Assembly: GCA_948567375.1 (NCBI GenBank)
Contig: OX419755.1
Span: forward strand, 59,407,945 to 59,471,944
Source of the DNA: Lunularia cruciata
Taxonomy: Eukaryota > Streptophyta > Marchantiopsida > Lunulariales > Lunulariaceae
Length of the DNA stretch: 64,000 nt
Direction: 5' to 3'
The notes beneath the pieces are model-generated. The model ran no database searches, was not told where the DNA came from, and was given only the letters and a program-made list of their open reading frames with translations. A program made the translations under genes and the position numbers. Below, piece after piece: positions 9,391 through 21,230 of this stretch; the stretch's first letter is position 1; each line of letters starts with the position of its first letter.

Positions 9391-12205
9391 AAATGCTCAA
9401 ACTTGAGATCTGATCTAAGTTTTGATTGACTTATTACATAGAAGCGGTGCAAGGGAAAATTTGTGTAAGATAATGGACATTGGTAGTATCTTTAGGCCTA
9501 GTGCAATTGATGGTACTTTTGATCAAGTATTACTTGATTTTGTAGATTTGTTGATAGTTTGAGTAATCATGCACTAAAGCACTACCAAGTTTTTGTTATG
9601 ATCTTGATTGTTTATTAGGCCTTATGTGAAAGCGCTACCAAAATTTCCCATAATTGTGAAATTGGGTGTTCAGTTGCATTGACATAGGAGCACAAGAGGT
9701 GGACTGTTGCAAAATTGGACCCAAGTGAAAAATTATGGTTGGAGGTTCTTATCCACCCAATTGGAGGAATTGGTTACATTTGGTGGAGGATTTGGAGGTT
9801 GGCTTGATATAGCAAAGGTCTACTAGAGTTGACAAAAGTCCAATTAGCTAGATTTGGGAACACCACTCTTTTGAATCCCCAAAGTAAGGAGAGTTTTGAA
9901 GGTTGACTCAAGTCAGATAGGCTTTTAGAGGTCTTGAAGTAGCAACAAAGGAGGCCTCAATTGGCTAAATTTGGCATTTTGAGGCACAAAGCTATGAGCA
10001 AGAGAGGCTACAAAGATCTTTGACCAATTGGTGGAGGATTTAGAGGCTGGCTAGATGTAACAAAGGTCTATCAAAGTTGGTGGAAGTCCAATTGGGAGTA
10101 ATATTATTTAAATTATCAAAGTAGGGATAGTTTGGAGGTCAACCTTAGTTGGAAAGGCTTTTGGAGGTCTCAAAGTGAGTTTTTCCTAAGTTGGAGAGGG
10201 TTCTAGAGGTCTTGAAGTGGTAACAAAGAAGGCCTTAATGGGCATTTTGATGAACAGAGCTATGGGCTAAAGAGGCTACAAAGGCCCAAAAGAGCCAAAT
10301 TGGTAGAGGATTTGGAGGTTTTTCTGGATGTAGCAAAGATCTACTAGAGTTTGCAAAAGTCCAATTTGCTAAATTTGGTGGTGGTAATTCTGGAGCACCA
10401 CTCTTTTGAATTCCCAAAGTAGGGAGAGTTTTGGAGGTCAACTTGCATTGGAGATGCTTGGAGAGTTTTGGAGGTTGACTTGAATTGGAGAGGCTTGTAA
10501 GAGGATTTAGGGGTTGGTCAAATGTAGTAAAGATCTACCAAAGTTAGACAAAGTCTAATTGGCTAGGTTTGGAGGCACCACTCTTCTAAATTTCTTAAAG
10601 TAGGGAGAGTTTTGGAGGTCAACATGTGGAGAGGCTTCTAAGGTCTCAAAGTGAGTTAGGTCCTAAAGACTAATGGAGGGCAATTAACCCTATCCTTGGT
10701 GATCTTGGTAGTATGGGAGTAGATGGATGTTCCTATTATATCAAATATCAAATGGTGGTAGAGTCAATCCAATTGGATTTGTGAGATAGAGGGTTATTGT
10801 TTGGACTTCTTGTGATTAAATATCCCCTATTCTTTATTTCTAATTTGTGCACCATATTTTTATGAGGTGCCATAATATTTGGAGTGTTGGTAATCTAGTG
10901 TGCTCTTGATAGTGAGGTTGGAGTGATGACCAACCAAACTACTTGTATTTCTCCTTGATGAGATAGGAAGTAATGACCTCTAGATCATGAGAGTGCATGT
11001 TGTGAGGGCAGATTATAGGTCACCCTTTCTTTTAGTATAGTTGTCATGCTAGAGGTACTTCAGTTATATGGGGAGGAGGGGGGGAGGGTGGAGGGTTGTA
11101 TATCTAGTTGTTGGTGGCTACAAATTTTTTTGGGGTACATTGTCACAATATAGTTCTCCAAGGAGTTGCAAGGGGATTCACTATAGTATGTAGTGCATTA
11201 ACATATAGTGGTATGCAATATCAGTTGGTGTCTCAAGTTCTAATGAGGAAATAGATTGATTCTAGTTTTGACATGGTAGTTGATATAGTTGAGAGTTCAC
11301 ATTGTGTGTCCATATTGTTGTTGTGAAACATGGACAATTACCATGAGTTCAAGTGAGCACAAATGGATGAGATTGACCTAAGGAGGTAATATTGGTCTCC
11401 AAACTACATCTTCATCACTTCAAGCTTGGTTTCCAAAGGTATGCAAGCAATACCCATAAGTTCTAGCTCTAGTAAAGTTGATGTATCAAATGGTGGTGCA
11501 CTAGTTAAAAATGGCACTATCACAATTATAGGTAATATTATAGAAGGTAGTCCAATATTCAGTTTGAATTTCATGGTAAATTTCTTCTAATTCTTGAGGT
11601 AAAACTATTATGGAGTGTGGACTAACAAGTTGAAGAGCTTGTAGGAGTTCCAATGGAAGGGGTTGGAGAGAGCCTACATAAGGCATATACTTGTATGAGA
11701 TGGTGAGTCAATTTTACTCAAGGAGTTATTGAGATGCATGTCCAATTTTGATGTGGGATATTGGATAGGGAGCTATGATGTAGAGTACATGATGTTATAT
11801 TGTTATATGCTACCTCACCAACTTTGGTGGTACTCTTTGGTTTGGCAAAGTGTATTGAGCTCAACACTATAGAGGAGAGAATAATGACATCTAGATTTGG
11901 TAGGGAAATATGATACATAACAATAACTTCTATGATGAAACAAAGTACTCCATACCATATTTCCTTTCTAAGGTAAAGTGAACAACCTAATCTTATAAAA
12001 ACAAGTGGAATACCTAGTGCACCTAGACACTTAACTTAAGTTTTTTGGTCAATAGAAACTAGTGAGTGGAGGTGTTACTTGTTTTGGACTTGTGATGGAT
12101 CTCACCACAAGAGAGTGCACCCAAGGAAGTGAGTATGATACCTCGAGAGCCCTTTAGTTAACCTTAGGCAATGTGACCAGTGCTACATATTTGGTTACAC
12201 TAGTG
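9276..12205 (+). mobile_element. TE-2, 5' part (leader and first part of gag)
   Basis: After the LTR-like block the leader (9,390-10,650) contains repeated units. From about 10,680 to 12,205 the sequence follows TE-1 positions about 360-2,010 (for example TGAGGTTGGAGTGATGACCAAC at 10,912 and the knuckle region at about 12,090). It breaks off at 12,205 in TACACTAGTG, where TE-3 is inserted. The reading continues at 24,167. There is no open frame of useful length. Confidence 0.8.
9775..10645 (+). repeat. Degenerate tandem repeats in the TE-2 leader
   Basis: Four diverged copies of a unit containing GGAGGTTGGCT, TAGCAAAGGTCTAC and CACCACTCTTTTGAATTCCC. The AAGGTCTAC/AAGATCTAC anchors lie near 9,817, 10,067, 10,335 and 10,537, giving periods of roughly 200-270 bp. 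Interspersed GGAGAGTTTTGGAGGTCAAC segments recur. This is non-coding leader DNA of the retrotransposon. No protein pattern is seen. Confidence 0.75.
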
Positions 12206-12890
12206 TTGTGCATATATACATTGTTACACAACATACATAGCTATCAACATCATCTACTATAGAAGCAAAATTCCTACATAAGTCATACATGAAATCTAAA
12301 GTGCCACATTAATCAATTCATTTTTCTACTCAAATTAGATCTATGCTTGATCCTTCACTCAACAATCTATCAACAATTGGGCACTATTTATAGTCAAGCC
12401 ACACACCACTTTAGCTAAGAGACTCCAAGTGATACTCACCGACCTCTGTCCACCATAACCAAGAACTCAAAGGCTCAACATCAAGGAAGTGAGCTCTTTG
12501 GAGCTGCACTTTGAAGGTATACCTCTTTATTCAACATAGGTCTCCAGCCCTAATAGCACCACTAATGGCACATCCAATGGTACAAATGTTGCAAGTGACT
12601 ATAAGTCTCACCATGTGATAAGTAGCCCTAACATGAAATCTGACCACCAACAAGTAGTTCATGAGTAACTACCAAAATAATTATGACTACCACCACTACC
12701 ATCTAATATTCAAGCAAACTAGCTTTGGTGCTACAAATGTTGTGATACCTATCATGCATATATATGTTGTTACACAACATGCATCATTGTTAACATCATG
12801 CACTATAGAAGTACAACTCACACATAAGTCATACATTAGCTCTAAAGTGCCACAATGGCCTCCTAGTTGGCGGTTAGGTCCCCCTAACTC
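12206..12890 (-). repeat. 3' LTR-like block of TE-3
   Basis: Reversed version of the 115-430-115 bp arrangement seen at 8,741-9,390. The 115-bp copies are at about 12,207-12,300 and 12,770-12,890, and the 430-bp segment lies between them. The outermost bases are next to the TAGTG duplication. Read on the minus strand, the end is TATATGCACA, compatible with a CA LTR end. Confidence 0.6.
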
Positions 12891-13028
12891 CAAATTGCTA
12901 TTTACTCTAAGTATGTGGTATACCCTATGGTGGGCAAAGATGAGGAGGCTATGTGCTATTGAGTCCTATTGTTTATTGCCTATCTGCAATTTATATCACA
13001 TAAAGGGTGAACTAGCTATAGGTCAAGT

Positions 13029-13350
13029 ACATATAGGACATAACCACTATCATTGAGAAGCCACTGTGAGGAGAGGAGTCAAACATACCATATGAAATCC
13101 TCTCAAATAGCTATCACACACCAACATAGTAGCAACTCCACCAAAAGAGTCATAACATACATTGCAAGCCTACATGTACAAGTGCCAATCTTGGATATAT
13201 AGTGCCATCAATGTTTTGGGAGGTGGCATGGTGCACAATTGTACACATGATCCTTCCAAAAACCACCATCATGTCTTTCCAACATGAAGATTCCAAAAGG
13301 CAAAATCTCACGCACTCTCAAGATAGTGCAACCTATAGTAACATCAAGTG
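13029..13350 (-). pseudogene. PHD-finger-like domain of TE-3
   Basis: This is the best preserved copy of the C-terminal finger. On the minus strand, 13,166-13,029 read C-N-V-C, then 12 residues ending TMLV, C-D-S-Tyr, RGFHMVC, L-T-P-L-L and W-L-C-P-I-C-T. This gives seven of the eight zinc ligands of a C4HC3 PHD finger with family spacing. The fourth Cys is Tyr, one base away. Two adjacent stops interrupt the stretch between Leu-Leu and Trp. The preceding segment (13,350-13,170) matches the integrase-to-finger linker of TE-1. Confidence 0.75.
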
Positions 13351-13740
13351 TTAGTGGTGTAGTTTGTTATAGATATACATAGTCACATGGATGAAATCAA
13401 TGGATCAAAGATTTATAACCTCCTCTTTGAATAGTAGCATAGCATAAATTATCCATATGATGAGCAATTGTAAGTTCTTAAAGGCCATTGGCATCACTCT
13501 CCAAAAGATCTCTGTCATTGAGAACACACACTCACTCATACATCTAGATCATCCAAGTTCAAAACTACAGTAGCATCTCAAGGAATGGCTGTAGGTAAAT
13601 GTAGATCTTGTCCATAGAGTAGAAGGTAAAGAGAGAGGGATGCTAAGAAGGCTTGGCAGCTGAACTGATAGCCCATGGCCAACCAAGGTAATTTGAGATC
13701 CTAATCTCCCAAGTGGCCTCTCTGCAAACCATACTTATAC

Positions 13741-14170
13741 AATCCTCACCATCTACACCACTCTCTCTACTAAGCCATTTGCCTCAAGGTGATCTTGGAA
13801 GGTAATACAATGATCAATCAAGGCCTTGTCACACAAGACTTGAAACTCACCTAAGTACTTTGTACCTTGATTAGTCAAAACCTCAATTGATGCACCAAAA
13901 TGACTAAGAACTTGACCCATGAACAAGTAAGTTGTCACTTCATTAAACTTGTCAAGAAGTGCCACCAACTCAATCCACTTGGAGAAGTGCTCCTCCATAA
14001 CCAAATTATATCAATGATGTCTCACAATCAATGGTAAAGGTCCAACAAAGTCAAAACTCCATCAATAACACAATTACATGATAGATAATAGATGTAATTA
14101 TGGCAGAAGAGCATTAAACTTAGTAACAAATCACACATTTGGCAACAAAATACTATACATTGGTTTGCAT
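13741..14170 (-). pseudogene. Integrase core relic of TE-3
   Basis: An open stretch (14,004-13,753) shows the Gypsy integrase core: EEHFSKWIELVALLDKF, VLTNQGTKYLGEFQVLCDKA and HLEANGLVERVV with the catalytic Glu. The second catalytic Asp is Asn (LTNQG for LTDQG). The zinc-binding part lies just upstream near 14,090-14,170. The reading frame is broken beyond this piece. Confidence 0.85.
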
Positions 14171-15516
14171 ACTACACCACCAATAATGACTTTGGAGTAA
14201 GCTAAAGGTATGCTTTACTCCAAAATGTCCTAGCTCCTCATGAGCATGATGGACCAACTATGATTTTTGAAATAGAAGTAGTACTACTTCCACTCTACCA
14301 TCCTTCTCTACACAAAAAAGATGTTTGCCTTCCAATCCAAACCACATGGCTTGTTGAAGAACACAATCCCTCTCCTTGGCACTACAGTAGGGATCATATG
14401 GTCTCAAGAATGCACAGGGCACCTGGCTGCTTGTGCTAAGACTGCACTATTTGTTAGTGACTCAAAAGCTTTCCTGCAGTCTGACATTGTCTCTACTCTT
14501 TGCCTTGATGGTAGTTCCCTTTTTGCTGGAACAACTTGTCCATGGTTGCTCTTGGCTATAGACTCTTCTTAAGGTCTTTTTGTGTTGATTTTTCTTGGGA
14601 TAATGTTGACCTTCACGGATCACCAAGGACTATTCATGTTCTATTATTATTGGGGTTTGTATTACATGTTACAAGTTATAGGGCCAGATTCAATCAGTGC
14701 AATCAGATCAATGCTTTGACCCGTCTGCATAAATTGGACTGGAAGCTTTGAGAATGGAGTCCCATTTCCTTGACACCCTTTACAAAATAAAGTGAGTGCA
14801 ATCACTCATGAATCCACATAGCATTCACCACAATCAAGTCTCACAATTTATAAACCCACTCAGGAGGAAGCAAAACGGCTCCAAAGCAAACAATGACCAC
14901 ACCTAAATTTCACCAACGGCTCAAGCAAGAAAAGGAAAGAACCTATTACAACCAAGTTTTAATCCTACAACACAACAATTTAACTCTTTGTTTTGCCAAA
15001 GCTTCCCTTTGACCTTCCTTCCTTCATTGCTCTGCTCTGCAACCCCTTCAAGAATTCCCTTCTTGCTAAGACACCAAACCCTTCAATATTCTTCCGGTTT
15101 CTCTCCTCAATGATCTGTCCTACAAAAGTCTCTTGACCCTTTCATGTCCAGCAAAAGCTCTCTTTCTATCCTCTGTCCTTTCTCTCCTCTGTCAACAACC
15201 CTTTTGCCCTTTGAGAAATTCTTCCTGTCCAGCCAATTCTCCTTCCCAATCTCTCTTCCCACTTCCTTTCTCTCTATTGTCAAAACCTTCCTTCAAGATC
15301 TCTTCCTTTCTTCAAAGACACTTTATCACTAATCTGTCCTGTCCAAACCTCTCTTTGGTACTTCACTCCTACAAAATTCCAAGTTTCCTATGTCTTGCAG
15401 CCCTTTGGGACCTTTTGTTTTTGTCTTAGCAAGGCTCTCCATGACTTCTATTCATTAGTTATCTGCTCTACCAAGCTCTCAAGAAATTCCCTTCCTTTCT
15501 TCTGTCCTATCAAGAG

Positions 15517-15771
15517 CAACTCCTTCAATGCTCTTCCTAATTTCTCCCTCTCTTTTGTCTTGTCAAGCAACTCTTTTGATGCTCTTCTCAATTTCTCCCT
15601 CTCTTCTGTCATGTCAAGCAACTCTTTCAATACTCTTCTCAATTCCTCCCTCTCTTCTGTCCTATCAAGCAACTCTTTTGATGCTCATCTCAATTTCTCC
15701 CTCTCTTTTGTCATGTAAAGCAACTCTTTCAATACTCTTCCCAATTCCTTCCTCTCTTTTGTCTTGTCAAA
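15517..15771 (-). repeat. Five 51-bp tandem repeats coding a 17-residue coiled-coil unit
   Basis: Units start exactly at 15,517, 15,568, 15,619, 15,670 and 15,721, each 51 bp with a few substitutions. On the minus strand the units read as a charged 17-residue repeat (KELLDMTEEREKLRRA type), a pattern of Leu and Glu/Arg/Lys that suits an amphipathic coiled coil. The longest open piece is 15,672-15,448. Because 51 is a multiple of three the repeat keeps frame, which suggests former coding. On the plus strand the same units are only Ser/Leu/Phe-rich. Confidence 0.8.
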
Positions 15772-16502
15772 TCCTTGTTCAAGGGTTCTTTCTTTCTTAT
15801 GTCTCACTGTCCTACAGAACTCTCACGGATCTCTCTGGCCTGAATATTTTCTAGATCCCTCTATCTCAGCAGAAGTCTCTCTTATTCTATGCCTCTTCTT
15901 GCAAATGTGACTTCCAAAAACATCTCACTGATCTAGCAAAACTCTCAATCCTTTGATATTTCTTGCTGTCCAGATCCCAAAAGCTCTTAATACTTTTCTG
16001 TCCTGCCTAAGCTCTCATTTGAGAGATCATTTTGTCATGCAAAAACTCTCAAAAAGCTTCTCCTTCTTCCATAATCTCCTTTGATTATACATTTTCCTTT
16101 GAGAATTCACCCTTTCTGCCAAAGATTCCCCAAACTTTATTCTTGCAAACCTTCATGTCTAAGCTCTTCCAAATTCTCTTCTTGCCAAACACTCAATATC
16201 TTACTGTTCTAGAAAAACCTTCAACATCTTACTTTTCTAGAAAACCCTCAACCCTATCCCAAGTGTTCTATCCTACCAACTTCTTTGAGAGTTTACATCT
16301 CCTGCCAGAGTTCTCCTTCCAGAGTTCACTCTCCTACAAACTCATCAATAGTTCTTCCTCCTTTGTCAAGCACTTTTTGAGAGTTCATTTCCTGTCCAAT
16401 TCTTTCTCAAGACTTCCTTCAAGTGCAGGCCATCACTTCCTTGAAAATTTTTCACTTCTTGCCAAAATCCTCTCTTCTGCCCTTTGATTCTGCACTTTCT
16501 CT

Positions 16503-16706
16503 CCCCATCCCCAAAACCTTCATCAACAGTTCACTCATAATGTCAAAGCAGTCCCTTTTGTCCTTCGATCAGGCACCTTTTTTCTTTGGCTCTGAAACCC
16601 CTCTCCCCGTCCCCAAAACCTTCATCAAGAGTTCACTCATAATGTCAAAGCACTCCCTTTTGTCCTTCAATCAGGCACCTTTTTTCTTTGGCTCTAAAAT
16701 CCCTCT
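16503..16706 (-). repeat. 102-bp tandem duplication in the same insertion
   Basis: Two adjacent copies; the CCCCAAAACCTTCATCAA anchor is at 16,509 and 16,611. The period of 102 is twice the 51-bp unit found 700 bp away, so both probably derive from one repetitive coding sequence. On the minus strand the copies contain DIMSELLMKVLG followed by a stop-containing segment. The two copies are about 95% alike, so this duplication is younger than the 51-bp array. Confidence 0.75.
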
Positions 16707-17589
16707 CCTTCTTCTCTTCTCTCCTCCCTATCCTGGTCTGCCCAAAACTCCCTTTGAAGAATCCCTTGTAAACCCTTCCACAGTTCTTCCTTTTGGTCAA
16801 GACCTTTCCTTTGATTTCAGCTGACTACTTCCTTGTCCTATTCCAACTATTAACACCAAATGAAGGCCTCCCTCCAGTGGCTATGATGTCTTGTCTTTTC
16901 TTCTCTCCTTCCCTTCTCCTTTCTTTGATCCCTCACTTGTCAGATGGCTTCCGAGCCCTCTCAATATTGATCTCCCTTCATTTAGCCAGAATATGGTTTT
17001 GAACTACAATATAGGTAGCCTACTCCATCTCCACCATAATAGTTTGCATTCAAATATTACTTCCACCCTTTTACCAATTAAGCTGCACTCACACTACTAA
17101 AATCACCCCTTTTCATCTCATTAGAACCGCTATCTCCATTTGCTGAATGAACAACATGCCTAACAAGCCTAGCCGTCTATTCACATAGGCATTGACAAGA
17201 CAAGTTAATGGATTAGATGGCAGCTGGCTATCTAGCTAACTAAATCTGGTCAGCCCACATAACTGGATGCTATTCTTGTGGCCCATTAATGTTGAAAAGG
17301 TGTTATGTTTAGTAGCATGATCAGGAGTTGTGAAAGCATTCTTCTCTACCTTCATTTTCTGTCCTACCTCTCTACCTTTTAATGCCTTTCTCTTGACTTG
17401 TGACTATCAACACATATAGCAACCCACTATTTTGACACTCTCAAGTTTCTACCTATGAAGTTTATATTGCTTGCAACTAGCACTTTTAAATACATCCACG
17501 TATTATTCTCCCGGTTTCTCTATTACACCAAATAGGACTAATGCAACCCGCAAATTACTTTCCTGACAACAACACCAACTATGCTACCT

Positions 17590-19290
17590 ACACACCAATG
17601 CAAAGATAATCCATCACTAAGACATCATCATGAATGTCTTGTTGAACTATACCAATATCTTTACCTTCTAGATATATGACCTCAATAACTCCTCCTATAT
17701 GCATTGAGAGAGATACCACCAAAGCCTCAAAAAATATATATAGAAAGGTAGATGCATGCCAACCTTGCATCATCTTCTCATCTATCTCACCATGCCAATG
17801 TGCTCCGTTCTGATCTTGCTAGCTGGAACAAGAGTTTCTACTCAACCTATTTGCATCATGGTTCACCACTCCAAGTCTATGAATAACCACAAAATTATAT
17901 TCTTGTAAAATTAGAGCCCATCATGCAAGCTTCCTTAAAAGCTTGTTGGACTCCATCAACCACTTTAGTTGTTGATGATCAATGATGGGAGTGAAAGGTT
18001 TACTAAATAGAGGACATAAAAATGTGTTATTGCCAATACAATTGCCAAGCATTCCCTCTCATATGAACTACACTTTGCCTTGCTGAATTGTTGAAGCAAC
18101 TTGCATAGGCCACCACAAACTCCTTCCCCTCATCATCATGTTAGGTGAGCAATACATTAAGCCCCAACATACTCCAATCAATGTGAACTTGGATTAGTCA
18201 TCCTCTCATTGGTCTCATAAGAATAGAGGCATATGTCAACCTCTCCTTGAGCTATAAAAAAGCTTTGTCTTGCTCATCTCTCCAACAATACTCATGTGTA
18301 AGCTTGGTTAACTTTGTCAAGGCCTTGGCAATGGCACTAAATGCTCTAATATATCAATGATATAATTTTGCCAACTCAAGGAATGCTCACACTCTACTCA
18401 CATCCGTAGGCCAAGAAATATGTGCAATGGCCTCTACCTTGGTCTATTGAATGCCAAGTCTTCTAAGGTAGATAATTTGACCCAAATACTTCACCTACTT
18501 GTGGAAGAATCTATACTTCCCAAGATGTAATTTAAGTCTATGAGATCTCAATCTCTCAAACACCTCTAACAAATGTCTCTCATGTTCCTTGACAATAGTG
18601 TCATAGACCAAAATCATCAATATAGCACCAAGTAAAATCCAATCTTGTTTGGATCATATCCATGATCCTCTAGAACTCGGCAAGAGCATTCTTTAATCTA
18701 GATGATAATAATCTCCATTGATATAATACATCCTTACCATGAGCATTAATAGCCCAGAATGTTATCTTGGACTTATGCTCCTCCCTAATCAGCATTTAAT
18801 GATATCCTACTTGAAGATCCAAAGTGTTGAAGACTTTGCATGCCCAATGTATCAAATATCTCCTCCAATTAAGCATGGCATACCAATCAACCTTAGTCTA
18901 GCGGTTGATAGACTAAGATCTCTACACATTCACCTACTTATATAATTGCCATGCATATCCTTCTTGGTTGGCATCATTGTAGCTGAAGTATACTCTCCAT
19001 GTGAAATCTCTACCAAACCAGAATCTAAAGGGTCTCTCCTCCAACTTTGAATCAATGCTCTTTCCATGTCACTATATTTGTAGGGATGTCAAAAAATAGG
19101 TGTATCATTAGTAAACTCAATCCAAATACTAGGTTCCTTTAGAGCAACCAAATCCTTCATATTAGAGGTTAAATAACTCATATAGCTCCTCAAGAACCTC
19201 CCAACTCTCCGTCTTTCTCCTCTTGTAAACTTAGGTCCAATGACTAGCTCCCAAGTATCTTCAATAACTAATGTAGGAGTGGAAAACATA
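17590..19290 (-). pseudogene. Reverse transcriptase and RNase H relic of TE-3
   Basis: On the minus strand the RT leader with FLRSYM and the MKDLVALK segment is seen at 19,289-19,089. YIDD is at 18,624-18,613, and the RNase H segments run through about 18,220-17,880. The 3.2-kb insertion separates this part from integrase and a solo-LTR-like insertion separates it from the methyltransferase. Many stops are present. Confidence 0.85.
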
Positions 19291-19291
19291 A

Positions 19292-19980
19292 TGTAACACC
19301 CATTTGTGCATGTGTGTGGTATTGCAATATTTAGCTTAGTATTACAAGTTCTTGAGAGATATTAATTTATATAGATAAAGGATGGTTCTACATTAGTCAT
19401 GATTAGCTAAAGTTGGTCATAGCTAAGATAGAAGGGACCTTACTTTAGAGGAAATGGAAAAGATGAGCACCACTATTTTGGATTCTAATGTGTTAATTTT
19501 GTATTATTCCTAGATGTTTGGCTTTGAGGAAAGAGTTGAGAACTCTTGGGCTTGCAAGCCTTTTTGTTTTGGATTCTTCAGTAGTCCAAGGATAGCCCAT
19601 ATGAAGGAATACTTGACTCAATGGTTGGGTCAAGATAAGATCACATGCTTAGTGGAATATGCCCATGTGGATGGATATTCCTTTATACTTTTTGACTTTG
19701 CTTGACTTTTAGCCTAGTAACTTGAGTTATTGTGGTAAATAGTAACTTTAGTGCGTAACTATTTCACAAGTATATAAACAAGGGGTGAGGAGGTACTCAT
19801 CATCCTTTCATTTGCAACTATCTCTCTCTCATTGAGTTCTTTCTGAGCAATGTCTTGAGTGTTGTAGTGTTAGCCGGAGGAGTAGGATGGAGTTGGGGTT
19901 CCTTATCTTCTTAGTCCATGGTGCGCTACCATAATAGACATCAGAGGTTCATCCTAAGTGAAAGACAAGTCGGCTCACAA
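19292..19980 (+). mobile_element. LTR-like insertion (family Z) between methyltransferase and RT of TE-3
   Basis: The host sequence (compare TE-1 near 5,480-5,520) is split here. The insert starts with TGTAACACCC, a common plant LTR start. It has a TATA-like AGTATATAAACAAG near 19,769-19,782, followed by a CTATCTCTCTCTCATTG tract as found at LTR transcription starts. There is no coding capacity. The right border is uncertain (between about 19,960 and 19,980) and a target duplication could not be fixed, so solo LTR is the most likely but not proven class. Confidence 0.55.
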
Positions 19981-20189
19981 TACTGATTGGCTGCTACACT
20001 AAGCCCTTACTCCCAACTACTAGAGTTCCCAACCTAAATGTGGAAAACTCCCTCTAATTTGGCTGCAAGCTCTATACATCCTCTAGTTACATCCCAAGTG
20101 AACCCAAGTAGACCATGCTCACGTAGATGGACCCCAAGTAGAACACTCTCAATAGTAGCCATTGGGTGTGTCCCAAGAATACCCTACTC

Positions 20190-21230
20190 ACTTGATCCAT
20201 TCCCCCAACATGTGCTTCAATCATCTTGATAGGCACAAAGCTCACAAGTGTTTGAGTGGTGATGCATATCAAGCACATCCTACATTGCTCTACCAAGCCA
20301 AGGTTCAAAATCTAGATGAAACAATTCAGGCCCATAGTCTAGCCTAACATCTGATGCTTAGATGCATCTAACAATAATGTAACAGAGGTATTATTGGTAC
20401 AAAACCAATTGTTATAACTATGAGTCCCAAAAAACTCTAGGACCCCTTTCTCAAAAAGCATGGGAGGTTAGGAAACTCATAAGTGTGGGTAAAGTGGCTC
20501 TAAGCTATCTAACAAAGTTCACCATTACCATAGATGACTTATCAACCACCACCGCCATCCAACATCCAAAATGTCATCAACAGTAAGGTGGTCTAGTTGT
20601 TGAATCCCATCATAAGCACAATATAGAACCTTCTTACCAAGAGGTAAGAAGTTCATCCACCAAAGACAAAGATGAAGAGTCCGTGATCCCACTCTAGTTG
20701 CATCCAACAACATGGTAGGTCTTGTCCAAGAATGGACTAGATGTGTACTCACCACTACCCAAGTACGAGAATCATCCATCAAAAGGATGTGCTCTAAAAT
20801 GTAGGTTGGAGAAATGGACTCATGAACCTAGAGATGTTGTAGTTTACATAATATCTCCCAAAACACACCAAAATGTAGATCCTAAAGACTCCAATCTTGG
20901 CCAGCATGGGTATGTCCCTTACATTGCCATCTAAAAATCACCAAATGAATAGGACCATGTCTCTCCAAATCTTGCACCCCCAACAAGGACATGTTTGAAG
21001 GTATGATCTTTTGATAATCTTTAAGTGCTAACTTGGTAATAACTCAAGATACCAATAAGCCAAGTATACCATATGATGTAGAGAGACTCACCTAGTAGTC
21101 TTATCTCTCTCCACATACAAGTACCTTTGTACTTGTATACTTGCCTATAATATCACAACTAGTTTAGTGCTAATCCCACCAAATAACTCCAATAGACATA
21201 CTTCCTCTCCTAGATACTACCAAGCAATGA
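20190..21230 (-). pseudogene. C5 DNA cytosine methyltransferase domain of TE-3
   Basis: Minus-strand reading gives motif I LELFGGI near 21,205-21,185 followed by QVQRYLYVERD. Motif IV reads W-Q-C-K-G-H at 20,929-20,912, with the catalytic Cys codon kept at 20,923-20,921. Motif VI reads YILEHI at 20,803-20,786. A motif VIII-like MLLDATRVGSR and then WWMNFLP lie in the open piece 20,782-20,525. A motif IX/X-like run ending NCF...LGLVEQCR lies near 20,440-20,280. The order and spacing equal those of TE-1, so the domain was part of the ancestor of both copies. The copy is dead. Confidence 0.85.

Larger units (their letters stand above)
14383..17572. mobile_element. Unidentified 3.2-kb insertion in TE-3
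   Basis: TE-1 reads through without interruption where TE-3 has this block (host ...TTGGTG/CCAAGG... near 7,200). Flanks suggest a short target duplication (GTG, or TGGTG/TAGTG with one mismatch). No terminal repeats, RT, transposase or LTR ends were recognised. The centre (about 15,000-16,850) is strongly pyrimidine-rich on the plus strand and contains in-phase tandem repeats. The rest is unremarkable AT-rich DNA. It may be a non-autonomous transposon carrying a host-derived coding fragment; the class is unknown. Confidence 0.6.

Noticed and set aside
14380-14390. CACTACAGTAG at the left edge of the 3.2-kb insertion, suggesting a CACTA DNA transposon
   Set aside because: The right edge does not carry the matching inverted TAGTG end and no transposase was found.
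15133-16824. Long plus-strand Ser/Leu/Phe-rich frames in the 3.2-kb insertion
   Set aside because: They are the complements of purine-rich coiled-coil-like codons on the minus strand; the hydrophobic low-complexity plus reading has no family match.
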